DNA of 64,000 nt from Datnioides undecimradiatus (lineage: Eukaryota; Chordata; Actinopteri; Lobotiformes; Datnioididae). Each line of letters begins with the position of its first letter. Positions within the stretch are counted from its first letter, which is position 1. Shown one piece after another: positions 1 through 11,954 of this stretch. Location of the stretch: contig WARS01002972.1 of assembly GCA_008933995.1 (NCBI GenBank), forward strand, positions 1-64,000, in the 5' to 3' direction. The position numbers and the translations under genes were made by a program. Below the pieces are notes generated by a model. The model saw nothing but the letters and a program-made list of their open reading frames with translations. It was not told the origin of the DNA and did not search any database.

Positions 1-783
1 TTATTATTATTATTATTATTATAATGCCAGTTGGGCTTGTCCTTCAGTGATGCTGCCTGTGCCTTTGCCTGTGGAGCAGTCACCTTGGCCCTCAAGATTC
101 AGCCAAGAGCAAACACCAAAATCCAGGTCAAACCCAAGGATATGGCATTAGCAAGGTTTCTATTGCTTTTTATGTGAATTCATCCCCGGGGGCAGCAGGG
201 TGTCAACGGAGAGCTCTGCTGCACCGTTCTGATGCGTCTAAGGTAGAAAATTCCGCTCAAACAACACGTCTGTGGATGATGATGCTTTGGTGCTCCGTCA
301 TAATACAGTGAGTGAACACACATTCAAAACTCAGAATGGCCTCTTTCATACAGTGGATCAGGAGAGGGAGTTGGCAGTACCACACAATGTCTGCTCCACA
401 CTGCTCATTGACTAGATTTGGTGATGGCAATGTCTTCCTCACTTCCAAATTCAAGCTGTTAAGACTTGTCACTTTGACACATTGGAGGAGGTCCAGAGGA
501 CATCTAGTGCTCACAGACAGTGTTTTACAAAGTTACCAAACAGGACAGGAAGCTGGGAGCGATGTATAGCTGCACAGGTGAGAGCATAAGGAGGCTTGAA
601 ATCATGCAACCATGTAATATTTTAATTGCACCTAATTCAAAGTATCCAATACTTGGCACGTTTATTAAATGGAAACACACACACACACACCTCTTTTGTC
701 AGCAGGTGCTTGTAACACAATAGTGATCCAAACAAAGATACTGTATTGACAGTTACAGTGATGGGGACGGTTAGTGTACTCAC
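1..783. other. TRDMT1 intron 8 (left part), no exon seen
   Basis: Starts with a short TTA/ATT microsatellite (1-22) and holds a small CA run (675-690). I looked on the minus strand for the missing TRDMT1 C-terminus (GYGSYIEGTGS, LLGNSLNV) and did not find it. A 50-codon open frame at 25-174 (+) has no recognisable homology. Confidence 0.6.
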
Positions 784-1100
784 CCTTTGGTAAAGCAGAC
801 GGACCTCCTGCATGTAGGCCGAACAATGTCCAAGAGCTGAGCATATCGCAGCAGTGTCTTTGGAGAAAGAAGATAGAGTTCCATGTTTACTTCCATTTGT
901 GGTTCCAAGAATTCTTGAATCTGCCTAACGGACAGATCATTGTTTTGATTCATCTTCCTCTGGGCATCCATTATGGTCTCTAGTTTATACAGGACGTGGG
1001 TCTCCTGCTTCTCCTCTTCTGGCTGGCAGGTATCCGGGCAAGGACTCCAGACTGTGGGTTGCTTGAGGGAATCACTCTCAGGAGGATGCGGAAAGGAATC
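784..1100 (-). CDS. TRDMT1: TRDMT1 exon 8 (variable region plus CFT hallmark)
   Basis: Encodes 105 codons. A poorly conserved, Glu- and Pro-rich target-recognition segment is followed by VLYKLET, DLSVRQIQEFLE, LLRYAQLLDIV and PTCRRSVCFTKG, the last matching human residue for residue. Two AGs lie 7 nt apart at the acceptor. Only the one at 1102-1101 keeps the frame open, because TAG at 1103-1101 would be in frame otherwise. Donor GTGAGT at 783-778. Confidence 0.95.
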
Positions 1101-4100
1101 TAAAATCTAAGATGACATTCTTTGTTAAAAGCTTACATATACACAAGAGTCCTGTCTTAATATAATCCAATACACAACAAAACCTGGGCAAATGAGTCAG
1201 GGCTGTCTCCATGTCTTTGTTCCAGTAGAGGCACACTACCATTCTTAATTTGGAAACACCTGTTGTATCGAGGTGTACCTGTTTTTCTTTACCTACTTGC
1301 TGTTTAGATTGAATATGGGTTAACTGAAATTTCCCCGGTGTGGGACTAATAAAGGATATCTAAATCTATCTAAATCTAAATCTAACTGCCCTTTGTCAGT
1401 CCATATGTAAACATGTATGTACAACCTAATATCGTGTCTAGTTCCAATAGTGGTAAACCAAGAGAAACATTCTATTTCTTTCAAGTTTTGAGAATAACGT
1501 TGAAGCAACATGCCTGTGAATAACAGCTTGTTGTAGGCAACACTGTGCACTGAAACAGGAGCCTGTTCCTTATTAAATCTGTATTTTGATGCCAAGCCTC
1601 TGATTTTGTTTGATCAAGACTAATGATTTTTATGTTCTTATTTAATGGTTACTCAGAAGTATCTTTCACACCAATTAACACCTGATTTTCAAGTGTAATT
1701 TGTATTCAGATACGTTTCACAGGTCGCAAAATGATCAGTTCTTTCTGTCTGGATTTCTGTCCTCCACAGAAAAGCCACTCACTTAAAAACATTAGTTTCA
1801 TGAGTTTCTGAATTAGAGAAACATTATATACTTTGTAAAAATCTGAATTATTTGAGTTATTCTGTTTTCGGCCTTGTGCCGGCACATGACTTGATTTTGC
1901 AAGAATCTGGAAACTGTGCAATACGACTAGTATTACTCATGATTTCTTGATACATTTTATGATACCAAGATAAGCGTCACATAAACATTACCTTTTCTGT
2001 TGAAAGCTTCGCAATCAGGAAATACCGCAGCCTTGAATTTGGGACCCCAACCTGGATGTATAAAAAATGACTGATATGATGTATGTAGAACTTCCACAGT
2101 AGTTTCAGGAATTTACTTATACAGTGTGTCTTTCTTACACTTGTGGGTGAGACCATGTGCTCCTGAAAAGTGTACCCACATTCCATTAGTGTTTTCACTA
2201 AATGTTCTCTAGAGAAATGAAGTAGAAGAATATGAGGACAGATGAGAAATGCCTTTACCTATTTAGAACAGAGTAGTGGTTAAAAAGATCAATCTTAGCT
2301 GAGAAACAGAAGCTGTAACAGAGTTCCATTTAAAACCTCATGGCCTATGTTTGAGCTAATAATAAGACAGACACATTACCCATGTTCTCAAAACAGAAAT
2401 GATGTCTGTATTTCAAAATGTTTTAGGTTATCAAAAGTATGCCAGCAAGTGTTGACAACAGCAGAAATTGTGAATAAGTACAACTTTTCAATTAGACACT
2501 GTTAGACTCCATTGTTACCTTGCACACGAGCTCTCAAAGCCTTTAACATTCTCCAGCAGGATGAACCGGGGCAGCCTCGACAGCCTGGCCACACGCCACC
2601 ATATACAAGAGGACGAGAGAGCTTACTGACAGCAAACATGCTAATATATCCACATCTGACCCACAACAGAAAAAACAGACCTGGGGCCTTATTTACAAAG
2701 CTAATGAATGAAACAATCACATTCGGTGAGACTTTAAGTTCAATATTAATTACGTTTGAATACACCAGCAAACACTGCAAAGTAGGGAGCAGGGCTTCAG
2801 AGTAAGAGAAATATGTGTATCTGTATCTCTCCGTCTGTCAGTCTGCTGATTTTCTCAACAATTGTTGATCTAATTGACTTCAGGTTTGCCAGATAAATCG
2901 GTGGATAACTCCAGCTCTGCAGGTGAGTGATAGAAAGAAAGCAGCAAACAGCACAACTAGGGGCCAAGTCACTGGTCCATTCCTAACTGGCATGTTTGAG
3001 GCAGACTATATAATTCAAAAATCAGCTCTTGTGACTTGTAGGATTCATTAGGGATAATCACAGGGTAATAAAAAGCTAAATCTGGAAACTTTGGCAGACC
3101 TTGGCAGAAGATCAAGGATGTAGCGGAAGCTCTTGGTTCTGGGGTCAGCAATGTCACGCTGAAGTCCTATCCTGTGAAAAGAGAAACAAAGGTGTTAGTA
3201 GAAAACTGTTTAAACATGATAAGACATTTAAAATGCTGTCAAATAAAGAGACAACATCTAAAACTGTACAATATCAAAAACTCAGCAACACAACCAGAAG
3301 GCTACAGAAAAATGCAAAATCAAGCAGAGGAGTGCAGTGCTGCAGGACAGACACCAAACTGAACTCTGATTATTACCACCTTGACACCGTTTCATCCTAC
3401 ACATTTACAGGATATTGCTCAAACAGTTACTGCTCAGTAATACTGCTTTATACTGAAATTACAGTTTGACAGAGTGTTAAAGGTACCACAGCCACATATC
3501 TTGTTTGAAAAAGTCAAAAAAAGAACAGTTACAACTCACATTTTCAATATGGGCCATAAACATTGCAATTACATATTTTCATGTCACTTATCACTATTTG
3601 ATAAATATGACACAATGCTGTCATGATTTTCAGTATCTTAGTAACTGTCTTCTTGTGTAGCACACCTCCTTAACAATATACAAGCAAACACAATGCCAAT
3701 GGCACCGAGTGATATATCAACTGCTTTAATGTTAGCACAGCATAAAGCAGACCCACACTCTTTTTTCAACTTGGTCCTTGAAAAAGAACATTGTGAGAGC
3801 AGCAAGATAAATTATTTTGCAACATTTTAAGGCTCATTTCAGATCAAAGACTAACTTTAAGACAAGTCTAGAAGCTGCAGTGATGTGGACTCGCTCATCT
3901 CATTTCATCTCAGCTCCAGGAACAGAGGAAAGAAACTGACAGATTTGGGGAGAATTTGATGAGGGGGGGGGGGGTCTTCATGTGAATAATGGACAGAAAG
4001 ATTTGTTAAAAGTTTTAGCAATGCATTCTTGACTGTTGGAGGCATCTCTCATGTTTTAGCTACTGTGCACAGCATGCTTATAGTAAGCAAGAGTAGAGAA

Positions 4101-6024
4101 CAAGTGAGTGATATGTGCACATGTATGTGTAATAAGATGTTATTTTACCTATTTACCTAAGGGTAAAAACTACAGTAAAAACTAAAGTTTCTACCCACCT
4201 ACAGTTTATAATAAACTTCACTCTGAGGTAAAACAAGGTGACCAATATAAACACTACCTACTAAACATGTTAGCATTGTACTTATGTTTATGTTAGCATG
4301 CTGACATTAGCATTTAGCTCAAAGCACCTTACTACCACTTATTCTTGCTATTGCTTACGCTCAATGTGCAGCATAAGCTTGCATCTTGTTGACAAGTTTC
4401 CTGGGCAGGTCACTGGTCTATCCGACCTCTACTGAGGTTCTACCACTTATTGGAACACAATATAAAACAATACGTACCTGGTAAAAGGCTGGCAAGGAGG
4501 GCTCATCAAAATCATGTCAAAAGATAATTCATTGAAGTCATCTAGTGCTATGCCCTAAAAAAAGAAAGAAGACATAAAACTATCCAAATTACAAATTGGG
4601 TTTATATATTACATTTTAACCATGTTCATACTGTGTGCCATCTGTCCCTTTATCCTCAGTACACACTTAGGGGGACTTGAGCTTCTCTTCACAAAGAGCA
4701 GTGCAACCCCATGAGAAGGTTTCCAGTGCAATGTAATACTTGTCAAAACCTGACTCACATAGAAATTTAAATCATTGTTTGTTCATATACAAGCAACCGT
4801 GCCTGAATCCTCCACTGACACTCACCTCAATGGTCTTATTCCAGAGGGGGGTGTTTGGGAAATTGTGCTTGTAGATTTGATTTGCTGTGGTGTTTATGTC
4901 GATTGCAGCCACTACCTGGGCAGGTATGCCACTCTCTGGAGGAAGAAAACATAGATTCCAAATGACAGATGAAAATTTTACATTTCCTGCTGAACTTCCA
5001 CTGCAAATCCCTCTTGAGGTGAGGCAGACTATATTGCTGTGTGAACTTGGTGTCAGATAGCCAGCTAAAGCAAACTACCCATGAAATAAAATTTGATGAG
5101 TAGTGACTTCTACTCCACTTACTGGGGCATGTTTGGGGCAATTAACAAAGAGATACGTAATCATAAAGCAGAACCACACATACAATGGCTTTAACAGCTC
5201 TTCTGAACACTCTACCATCTGACCATCTGGGATGATCAGCCTGAATTGAAACTGAAGATTGATAAATGATTCTCTTGTGCCCTGTCTGACTTGAAATGTA
5301 TTATTATATATATTATTATATTACTGAGGGGAGTCAATAAGTTCATGAAAAGAATCTGTCTTTTTAATAAAGCTGTTTGTGGTTCTGTTGTTTTTCAATA
5401 CACCACAAATGGTGATTCTGAAAACAAATACAATATCAAGCTTGGGACTCAAACTTAGCACGTGACTTTAATATGTTCTCTGTCTTCACTCTTATATGAA
5501 ACTCCGAGGATGTGATTTATACGTTTTTATATAGTCCATGGATGTATAGGATCACTCAGATCAGCTACAACACCCAGTCAGTAATGATATTCAATAAGGG
5601 GGCGTATCGACCTGCAACACTTCCGGGGAGAATGCGCCCGTGTTTTCTCGGTCCGGGTCCGTCAACCATCCCTACTCGCTCCATGAAACTCGAGAAATTC
5701 ACGATCTGCACCCCTTAATAGAGTTTGTCTGACTTGCTCCGGACGCTAAACAACGTGACACATTCACGCGTGGGACAAAGTGAAGATTTGCTAAACCAGC
5801 CACAAAAAACACAAACCATGATGCTATGCGTTCAGAGTTAGTCTGGGTCATCTCAAACAAGTCTATGGCCAGAGAGGGGGACGTCAGGGGGACGTCAGCA
5901 GGGAAACCTAACCTAACTAAAGCCTAACTTTAATCACTAAAATAAAAACGACAAGCTTACCCTTTAGAGCATAATGCATCCCCCCTATCCCGCTGTAAAG
6001 CTCCAGCACCCGCAGACTCTCCAT
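784..6024 (-). CDS. TRDMT1: TRDMT1/DNMT2 tRNA (cytosine-5) methyltransferase, partial (exons 1-8; C-terminus beyond left edge)
   Basis: TRDMT1 methylates C38 of tRNA-Asp (and some other tRNAs) using S-adenosylmethionine. Eight coding exons are read on the minus strand: 6024-5961, 4935-4826, 4554-4478, 3171-3100, 2584-2519, 2208-2139, 2051-1992 and 1100-784. Joined, they give 278 codons plus 2 nt with no internal stop. Visible motifs: SAM-binding motif I ELYSGIGGM (residues 8-16), catalytic PPCQPFTR with Cys79 at the same residue number as human, ENVKGFE with the motif VI ENV at 119-121, NSRLR at 158-162, and the Dnmt2 hallmark CFT at 275-277. The start is the ATG of MESLRVLELYSG, aligning with the human N-terminus. 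The last roughly 100 residues, with the LGNS motif, are not found between 1 and 783, so the gene runs off the window. It is transcribed away from RSU1. Identity is certain; exon 4's donor is weak. Confidence 0.97.
1305..1385 (+). repeat. LINE/SINE-type 3' tail in TRDMT1 intron 7
   Basis: The string AATTTCCCCGGTGTGGGACT followed by AATAAAGGATATC and degenerate ATCTAAATCT repeats is the usual 3' end of fish LINE-mobilised elements, which finish in ATCT-type repeats. No coding part is attached. Confidence 0.6.
1992..2051 (-). CDS. TRDMT1: TRDMT1 exon 7 (NSRLR motif VIII)
   Basis: Encodes VGVPNSRLRYFLIAKLSTEK. The two arginines of NSRLR belong to conserved motif VIII. Acceptor ATCCAG, donor GTAATG; phase 0 at both ends. 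Confidence 0.96.
2139..2208 (-). CDS. TRDMT1: TRDMT1 exon 6
   Basis: Encodes HLVKTLMECGYTFQEHMV then SPTS, aligning with the human segment ending LLSPTS. Acceptor CTCTAG, donor GTAAGA; ends in phase 0. Confidence 0.95.
2519..2584 (-). CDS. TRDMT1: TRDMT1 exon 5 (ENV motif)
   Basis: Encodes LSRLPRFILLENVKGFESS; ENV (119-121) is motif VI, which supports cytosine protonation in this family. Acceptor GGCCAG, donor GTAACA. Confidence 0.96.
3100..3171 (-). CDS. TRDMT1: TRDMT1 exon 4
   Basis: Encodes IGLQRDIADPRTKSFRYIL and DLLPR up to the junction, matching human IGRQGDMTDSRTNSFLHIL. The acceptor CACAG is normal. The donor reads GTCTGC, a poor consensus, but this boundary restores the LPRLSRLPRF reading across the junction. 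Confidence 0.92.
3963..3974. repeat. poly(G) run
   Basis: Twelve consecutive G residues in TRDMT1 intron 3. Such runs are prone to sequencing error. Confidence 0.7.
4240..4345 (+). repeat. Dispersed fish repeat with TGTTAGCATGCTGACA-type palindrome
   Basis: Contains ATGTTAGCATGCTGACATTA followed by GCATTTAGCTCAAAGCACC. This near-palindromic string belongs, from memory, to a very common dispersed repeat of percomorph fish genomes. It lies between TRDMT1 exons 3 and 4 and encodes nothing. Confidence 0.55.
4478..4554 (-). CDS. TRDMT1: TRDMT1 exon 3 (catalytic cysteine exon)
   Basis: Encodes the catalytic loop MSPPCQPFTR; the Cys is residue 79, the human nucleophile position. Acceptor TTTAG, donor GTACGT. 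Confidence 0.97.
4826..4935 (-). CDS. TRDMT1: TRDMT1 exon 2
   Basis: Encodes ESGIPAQVVAAIDINTTAN and onward to NKTIE, the motif II/III region that binds SAM (the acidic residue in AAIDIN). Acceptor CCAG, donor GTGAGT. Confidence 0.96.
5565..5780. promoter_or_regulatory. CpG-rich block in TRDMT1 intron 1, possible alternative promoter
   Basis: An abrupt GC/CpG-rich patch inside an AT-rich intron. It includes ACTTCCGGGG (an ETS-like core), CTCGAG and CGGTCCGGGTCC. A 39-codon ORF on the minus strand starts at 5684 (MERVGMVDGPGPRKHGR) and ends at 5565. It could be an upstream promoter or first exon, or a repeat remnant; no homolog recognised. Confidence 0.3.
5961..6024 (-). CDS. TRDMT1: TRDMT1 exon 1 (coding part)
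   Basis: Encodes MESLRVLELYSG and the rest of SAM-binding motif I through residue 21 plus one base. The donor on the minus strand is GTAAGC. The ATG is the only one giving a DNMT2-like N-terminus. Confidence 0.96.
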
Positions 6025-7263
6025 GCCTCATCACAGCCTCGCAGCTGTCCTTCTTCTCTGGAGTTTTCAAACAATGAAATGGTGCGTTACCGCCACCGAC
6101 TGGTCTGGAGCCTGGATCGGGATCGTGGCAATTTAATTTAACCTAACTAAAACTAGTGCTGTCTAATACAAATGTGTAATAATTCTGATAATTTACTTAA
6201 ATGTTAATACTACTAGTCCATCTTACTGTTAGATTGCTTATATATTGTTTGCTTATATATGATTGGGGTTTTTTTCCATATAAACCAGAAGAAGTTGCAG
6301 AGTTTCCTAGAACGTTGCAGCGGCTAGACTGAGAGAAAGAGGTTGGTTGATAAGAAATTACGGATAAATTCCCCATCGTGTGGAATTACACAGAAGGATA
6401 AAATTGGTGTAACAGGTATTGCTCAACATGGGCTGGTCCATCGACAAAGACGGAAGTACGTCCTTTGTTACTGGAAGTAAAAAATATATGTGTCCGTGTT
6501 TTGCTTTAGTAGCGTCGTCTATAGTGACGATACGACATAAGTGTTATACATGCGATGATGAGATTCGGTGACGTACACTTTTAATAAAAAGAATAACAAA
6601 AAAGGAATGAACGACGAACACCAGGGTAAATGGTGATGTTTACCAGATGCGAATATGGAAGTTTTCCAACGCGTGTGTAACTGAACGTATTTATTTGTTT
6701 ATAAATATATCTTATAAATCTGAGTTTACTTTTGTTTTTGTGTGCACCAAATCTGCAATAAGAGGTGCATAATTTGGTAGCCATTTGATAAGTGATGTAC
6801 ATTATCTTTAAAGAGAGATATGCCTATAGGTTTATTGGCCTTGCGACAAACAACAAAATAATGCGTCTGCTGCTGACATCCAGTGTGAAGCAGCAGCACT
6901 GCAGGCGTCCACACTTAGAGGAGCTCTTAATTTGACACGGGGGTGTGGCTGAACCATGATAACAGGAAGTATCCTATTATGGAATGGTGGCTCACACATA
7001 AACTTCCGGTAGGGTGTGAGCTTGAGGCGAAGTCTGTATCAGGAATCTATTTTTCGTTGTCATTCCCGTTTTCAGACGGTGAGGATATTCAATACTTACC
7101 ACGGTGTTATTGTATGCGCTTGCAGTTCACTTGTATACCGACAACTTGTTAGTTGTGGTTGTAGTGAGCTTGTCACACTTATTTAACGGTACAGTGTCCG
7201 GATCCGGACTCTTCTTGCTAACGTCCCACGGTGCGCTCTTTTTGGCTTAGTGTTTCCAGAAAA
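6025..7263. promoter_or_regulatory. Divergent TRDMT1/RSU1 upstream region
   Basis: The two start codons face away from each other across about 1.24 kb. Near RSU1 are AACAGGAAGT (6961-6970) and AACTTCCGGT (7001-7010), both ETS-type cores common in TATA-less housekeeping promoters. CpG density is raised at 6020-6120 and 6440-6550. The middle (6130-6280 and 6580-6730) is AT-rich. Transcription start sites cannot be placed from sequence alone. Confidence 0.6.
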
Positions 7264-7372
7264 ATGTCCAAGTCTTTGAAGAAGATAGTGGAGGAGAGTC
7301 GGGACAAGAACCTCCCAGAGGTAGAGATGTGCGACAGAGGCATTTCTAACATGCTGGACATCCCAGGACTGT
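7264..7372 (+). CDS. RSU1: RSU1 exon 1 (coding part)
   Basis: Encodes [20 protein letters not shown] through MLDIPGL. ATG context is AAAAATGT. Donor GTAAGT at 7373; ends after the first base of a Phe codon. Confidence 0.98.
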
Positions 7373-10300
7373 GTAAGTAAAAAAAACTCCCACTTCACGG
7401 CAGAACTCTGTTGAGCCCACTTTTCTAACTTCTGTAACGGTTTCATTATACGCAAAGAATTTTCAAATACGTGTCAAAAGATACAGACGCAGATATTGCC
7501 CAGTGGTGATGACGTCACCGCAGCACGCCTTCTCAGCGTAATGACAAACGGCAGTAAAACCGTTACTAACACCCAGTGTTCACAGCAAGAGTCTGCTTTA
7601 TGAAGGATTGGAGTTCTTGCAAAATGTTTCCAATTGCTCACACATTGTATGTATACATCTAAATATGTGAGTTTGTAAATGGCGAAGCATCACAAAAGTG
7701 GTCTTTCATTAGAAAGTGACCAATGCAAAAAGGAAATGTAATTGAATGCACTTCTACTCAGAAATCAGCATCTAAATTGAACTATGCTGGATTTAATGTT
7801 GACACGAACTTAACAAGTCAACCGTACTAGACCACAATGCAAAGCAATATTTACCAGTCAACAAATCTGCCACAGCTATGTTGTCTACTGCCCACCCCCT
7901 GTGTGCTTACCACCTGAAACTCCTCGTTTGATTTCTCCTTCATCTACTGCAGTGTTGTCTTACTCCCTCTTGTCCTCATGTGTTGTCTATCTCCCAATCC
8001 TGTGTTCTGTTTGAAACACACAACATGCGCAGAGCTTTCCATAAGTGCAGGCTGCCTGCCAAATATTGACTGATCTAGCTGAGAGTTTGTGTGCAGTACA
8101 GTGCTGTGTGGATTAAGACGTATATAAACAGACATATGGGAAGTTTATTACTTCCTATTTACTTCAATTTCTGTGATCCCTGGCTCAGTTGCATAGTCCC
8201 AATGTACAATAATAGAATAATTGCCTTCACTTTTCTCCTTAGATATGTGCACCTGCCATGATTTGAGTATGTTTTTAGAACTCTAGGTAAAATTATTTAG
8301 CTTTCTGTCTCTGGAAATACTCCAGTCTCTTACTTTATTACACAGAGAACCATGTGATTCCTGTTAAAATAAGTTCTTATTTGGGGTAGTTCTTTGGAGA
8401 AATAGCTTTAGTCCTACCCACAATGAAGTATATACATACTATACTATTAGCTGATATTGTAGTGGTTTTTGATTACTTCATTACATCACAGGGAATTACA
8501 GTAGTTAACAAAATAACTGCACTGCTAGTGTAATAGTAATTACAGTCCCATTTTAAATTTTATTTACCAGTAAAATGAATATGTTCCAGTGCTGTGTTGA
8601 CTTGCTGTTCTGTGTTGTTTCAGTCACTTTGTCAAACATAACCCAGCTGGTCCTCAGCCACAACAAGCTCACAGGTAAGCCACTCCCTTCATCTGCTCTG
8701 TCACAGCCTTACAATTCATGAATCTATTCTTCAAACTTCACTTCCTGCTTTGCATTTCCTGCCCTGTGTACCTGGACACACCCCCATCCGTCTGAACTCC
8801 AGAGGCGCAGCTTCTCTCACTGCGATCTGAGTGCAGCCACATAGGAGTTCCATTTGACTGTGTGTGGTAGTCCCCATTGATTCATCCGTGTCCATCCTGG
8901 ACTTGTTGGCTTGTTGTGTAGGGCATCTACTTGTTACCTTGCAATAAATGTTTTCAACCTGAGCCAGCTCCACTGACAGGATAATACTCATAGAATCACA
9001 GTATTCAACGCCAGTCATGGTTTGTTCCTGTCACAACTGACAACTCATGTGCTTTTGTCAGTTTTTATATGTTCTGTACAGGCAGTACTGTCTTCACTAA
9101 CAGCTGGTTGGAGTGAAATGATGTAATGGTGTTTTACATCAGCAGAGGTCACCACAGACTCATAAACACACTCACACTAACCAGTGAGTAACTAAATCAA
9201 GTTTGCCTACCAGTATAATTTCTAGGTCTTTTGAATATAAAACATGCAGAATACTTATAAAAATCTGTTTTTTATAACATTGGGAATATGTCATTGTAGC
9301 TCTAACAACCCCCCTCCATTTCAGTTGTCTTTGAGTCAGTTTGATCTATTTTCAGTTGTTAGAAATGAACAATTTCATTTTGGAGTTGAAGAATTTATTA
9401 AAAGTAGAGATATATAGATCATTTTCAAGCTAGTGTGTCAGTTCTTAATATTTCATAATCGAAATTAGTGAACAAAAATCTACACCCAAAGAACATATTA
9501 AGGGTGGACATTTGATTTCTTTTTTATTGTCGTCAGATAACAACCTTTCTGACATGCAGCCTTTTGCTAGTGCTTAGCTAAGTCAATGTCATCTTCATTT
9601 GGTGTATTTCTAATCTGCTGCTGGAGATGTAAAGATTACACGCATCTCACTGTGCTAGGTTATTTATAGCTCAGATCAGACAGAGATGGGGATAACATAA
9701 TTGGTGTAGTAATTCACCTGCAGGCTCTAAAGGTATGCTCAGTAACTCTGGCCTTGTAAAAAACTCTCAGCTGTCCTATCACGCTGCAGCTGTAGAGGGA
9801 AGTGCCAAATATCAGTATTTTTTTGTAACTCTTCCTTTTCTGCATTTCATCCCGTATCATTTTGTGATTCTATCAGTGCAGCGGCACCATGTCAGACACG
9901 ATGGAGTTGATTTTGCTGATGTATGAAGGTAGTCACAAGTTCTAGTTACACTGGCACGGTCCTCCATTAGAGGAGAGATCTGCCTCTGCTGCCTGCTGCC
10001 CAGTGCTAATGTGCCTCTACCATTTCCCATCGCACACTAAGACTAAATTTCACATGTGAAGTCATTGTCTTCACTCAGGCTGCAGGGCTTTTCTTCTTCA
10101 ACACTCCAACATAAAAAAACTGATGATCCAGCAGCCCCCACAGGTCACAGTTATACCCAGCAGGACCGAGGAGCCCATATGGAAATCAATATCATATATT
10201 GCATGGAAGGCCTTGTAAATACTGTAGGTTTGTCAACCTGGACAGGGGGTTTCGCCGTTCCCATTGCACTCCGGTCACTCGTTCATATTCAAGGGGATTC

Positions 10301-11916
10301 TCTCCTCATCCTCATTTATCTTTGACAAACTCAAACACAAATAATACAAGCAATAATACAGATAATTATGATTAAGCACTCTTGGTTTGAAACATTTTAC
10401 AAGTCTGCTTTCTTTCAGACTTTGCACATAAACATTAAAAATGACTTGAAACTTGTGACTACTACTGACAATTATTTTTCAACACTTTATGGTGCTATGC
10501 AGCCTATACTGTGCTGCACACTGTACCACAAACTTACAGGTAACATATATAAACATACATTTTTAAAAACTAAATATGTTGATGATGTTTTTGATATTTA
10601 AATACTTAAGTTTAAGACAATTTTGATGAATCCCAATGATTTGATAATAATATTTGATATTTATTTAAATAAAAAGTTAGAATTTTTCATCTTTTTTTTA
10701 TTTTGTCATAGCTTCAGAAACCCAGAATGATGTCATCAAACAACAATGTCTTGTCTAACCAACAGCCTTAACGTGGTATTTATCGGCTTACAAGCCTCAG
10801 TCTTAACTTTGAAACTTAAGGTCTAAATGAACATGCCTCAGTGGAGTGTATCAGATCTGCTTTCCAAAGTCACATATCAAAGTGCGAATTCATTGTCTGT
10901 TAAATCTGACTCAGGATTTTTAATTACTGTAGTTGGATTTGCTTTCACAGTTTCATTTCTTCATTGTGATTTTGTCACGCCAAGGACAAAAGGAAGAAAC
11001 ACAAGTCATATTCACTAAAGAGTCCTCATTCTACTCCCTGACTCGACTGTCTTTTTCTGCCCTGTATGCATCAGCTGCTTGGACACAAGCTTATTCAGAA
11101 GGGGGGGAGATTTGGCCCTTGATACATGTGCGTGTGTCAATGAAAAGTGTCTGATATTAACTCTCATGAACAAGCCTTATGGCTAACAGCCTAGCTGTCC
11201 ACCAAATGCCACTTGAAATTGTATTACTGTATGGTTAATGAACAAAGAGATAAAAAACCAAACTGGACTGAAAGCATTCATAATTTACTGACCTGGAATA
11301 ACTTAGTATTCTGGATGTCATTGCATCCCTTGTCTGTCAATTGTTTATACATATATAATAATTTATATAGAGTGTATTTTAGATCTTCGTAATTAAAAGG
11401 TTAAACAAAATGTGTGTTGCAATGCTATATCCATGGGCTCAAACACACGCACACACTGACACAGGTCTAACTGATAAAGTATCAGTATGCGCAGACCTTA
11501 CTTCTCCAACGCTCATTCTCCTGGCAGCATTCAGGTCAGGGCCTGGTTGGTTTACTCTTTCTTCTACTGCTTCCATCTCTCTTCTTCCATTGATCAGCCT
11601 GATAATCCGATAAACTTCCTGCTCTTTGTTATCAACCCATTGATCTGTGTCCGCCTCTGTTGCTGCAAACCATGGGGGAATAAAACTAAATGGAAGATGG
11701 AGAAACTGCAATATTTGTGCTGTTCAAATGTCAACATGTAGAGTAATGGCCAACACAGCAGCTAGTAAAGTTATCAATTACATTAGGTTTGTCAAGGCCC
11801 TATGGCTAATGATGATGAGCTGGTTGACAGGAATAAGGGTGTCTGATGAGTGCGAACCACACTCTGTGTGATGTATTAGGAGGAAGTTAAAAGTTACGGA
11901 CATCTTGAGAAGTGTG

Positions 11917-11954
<38 letters not shown>

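Noticed and set aside
25..174. 50-codon plus-strand open frame (ACAFACGAVTLALKIQPRAN)
   Set aside because: No start, splice context or recognised homolog; could be a repeat fragment.
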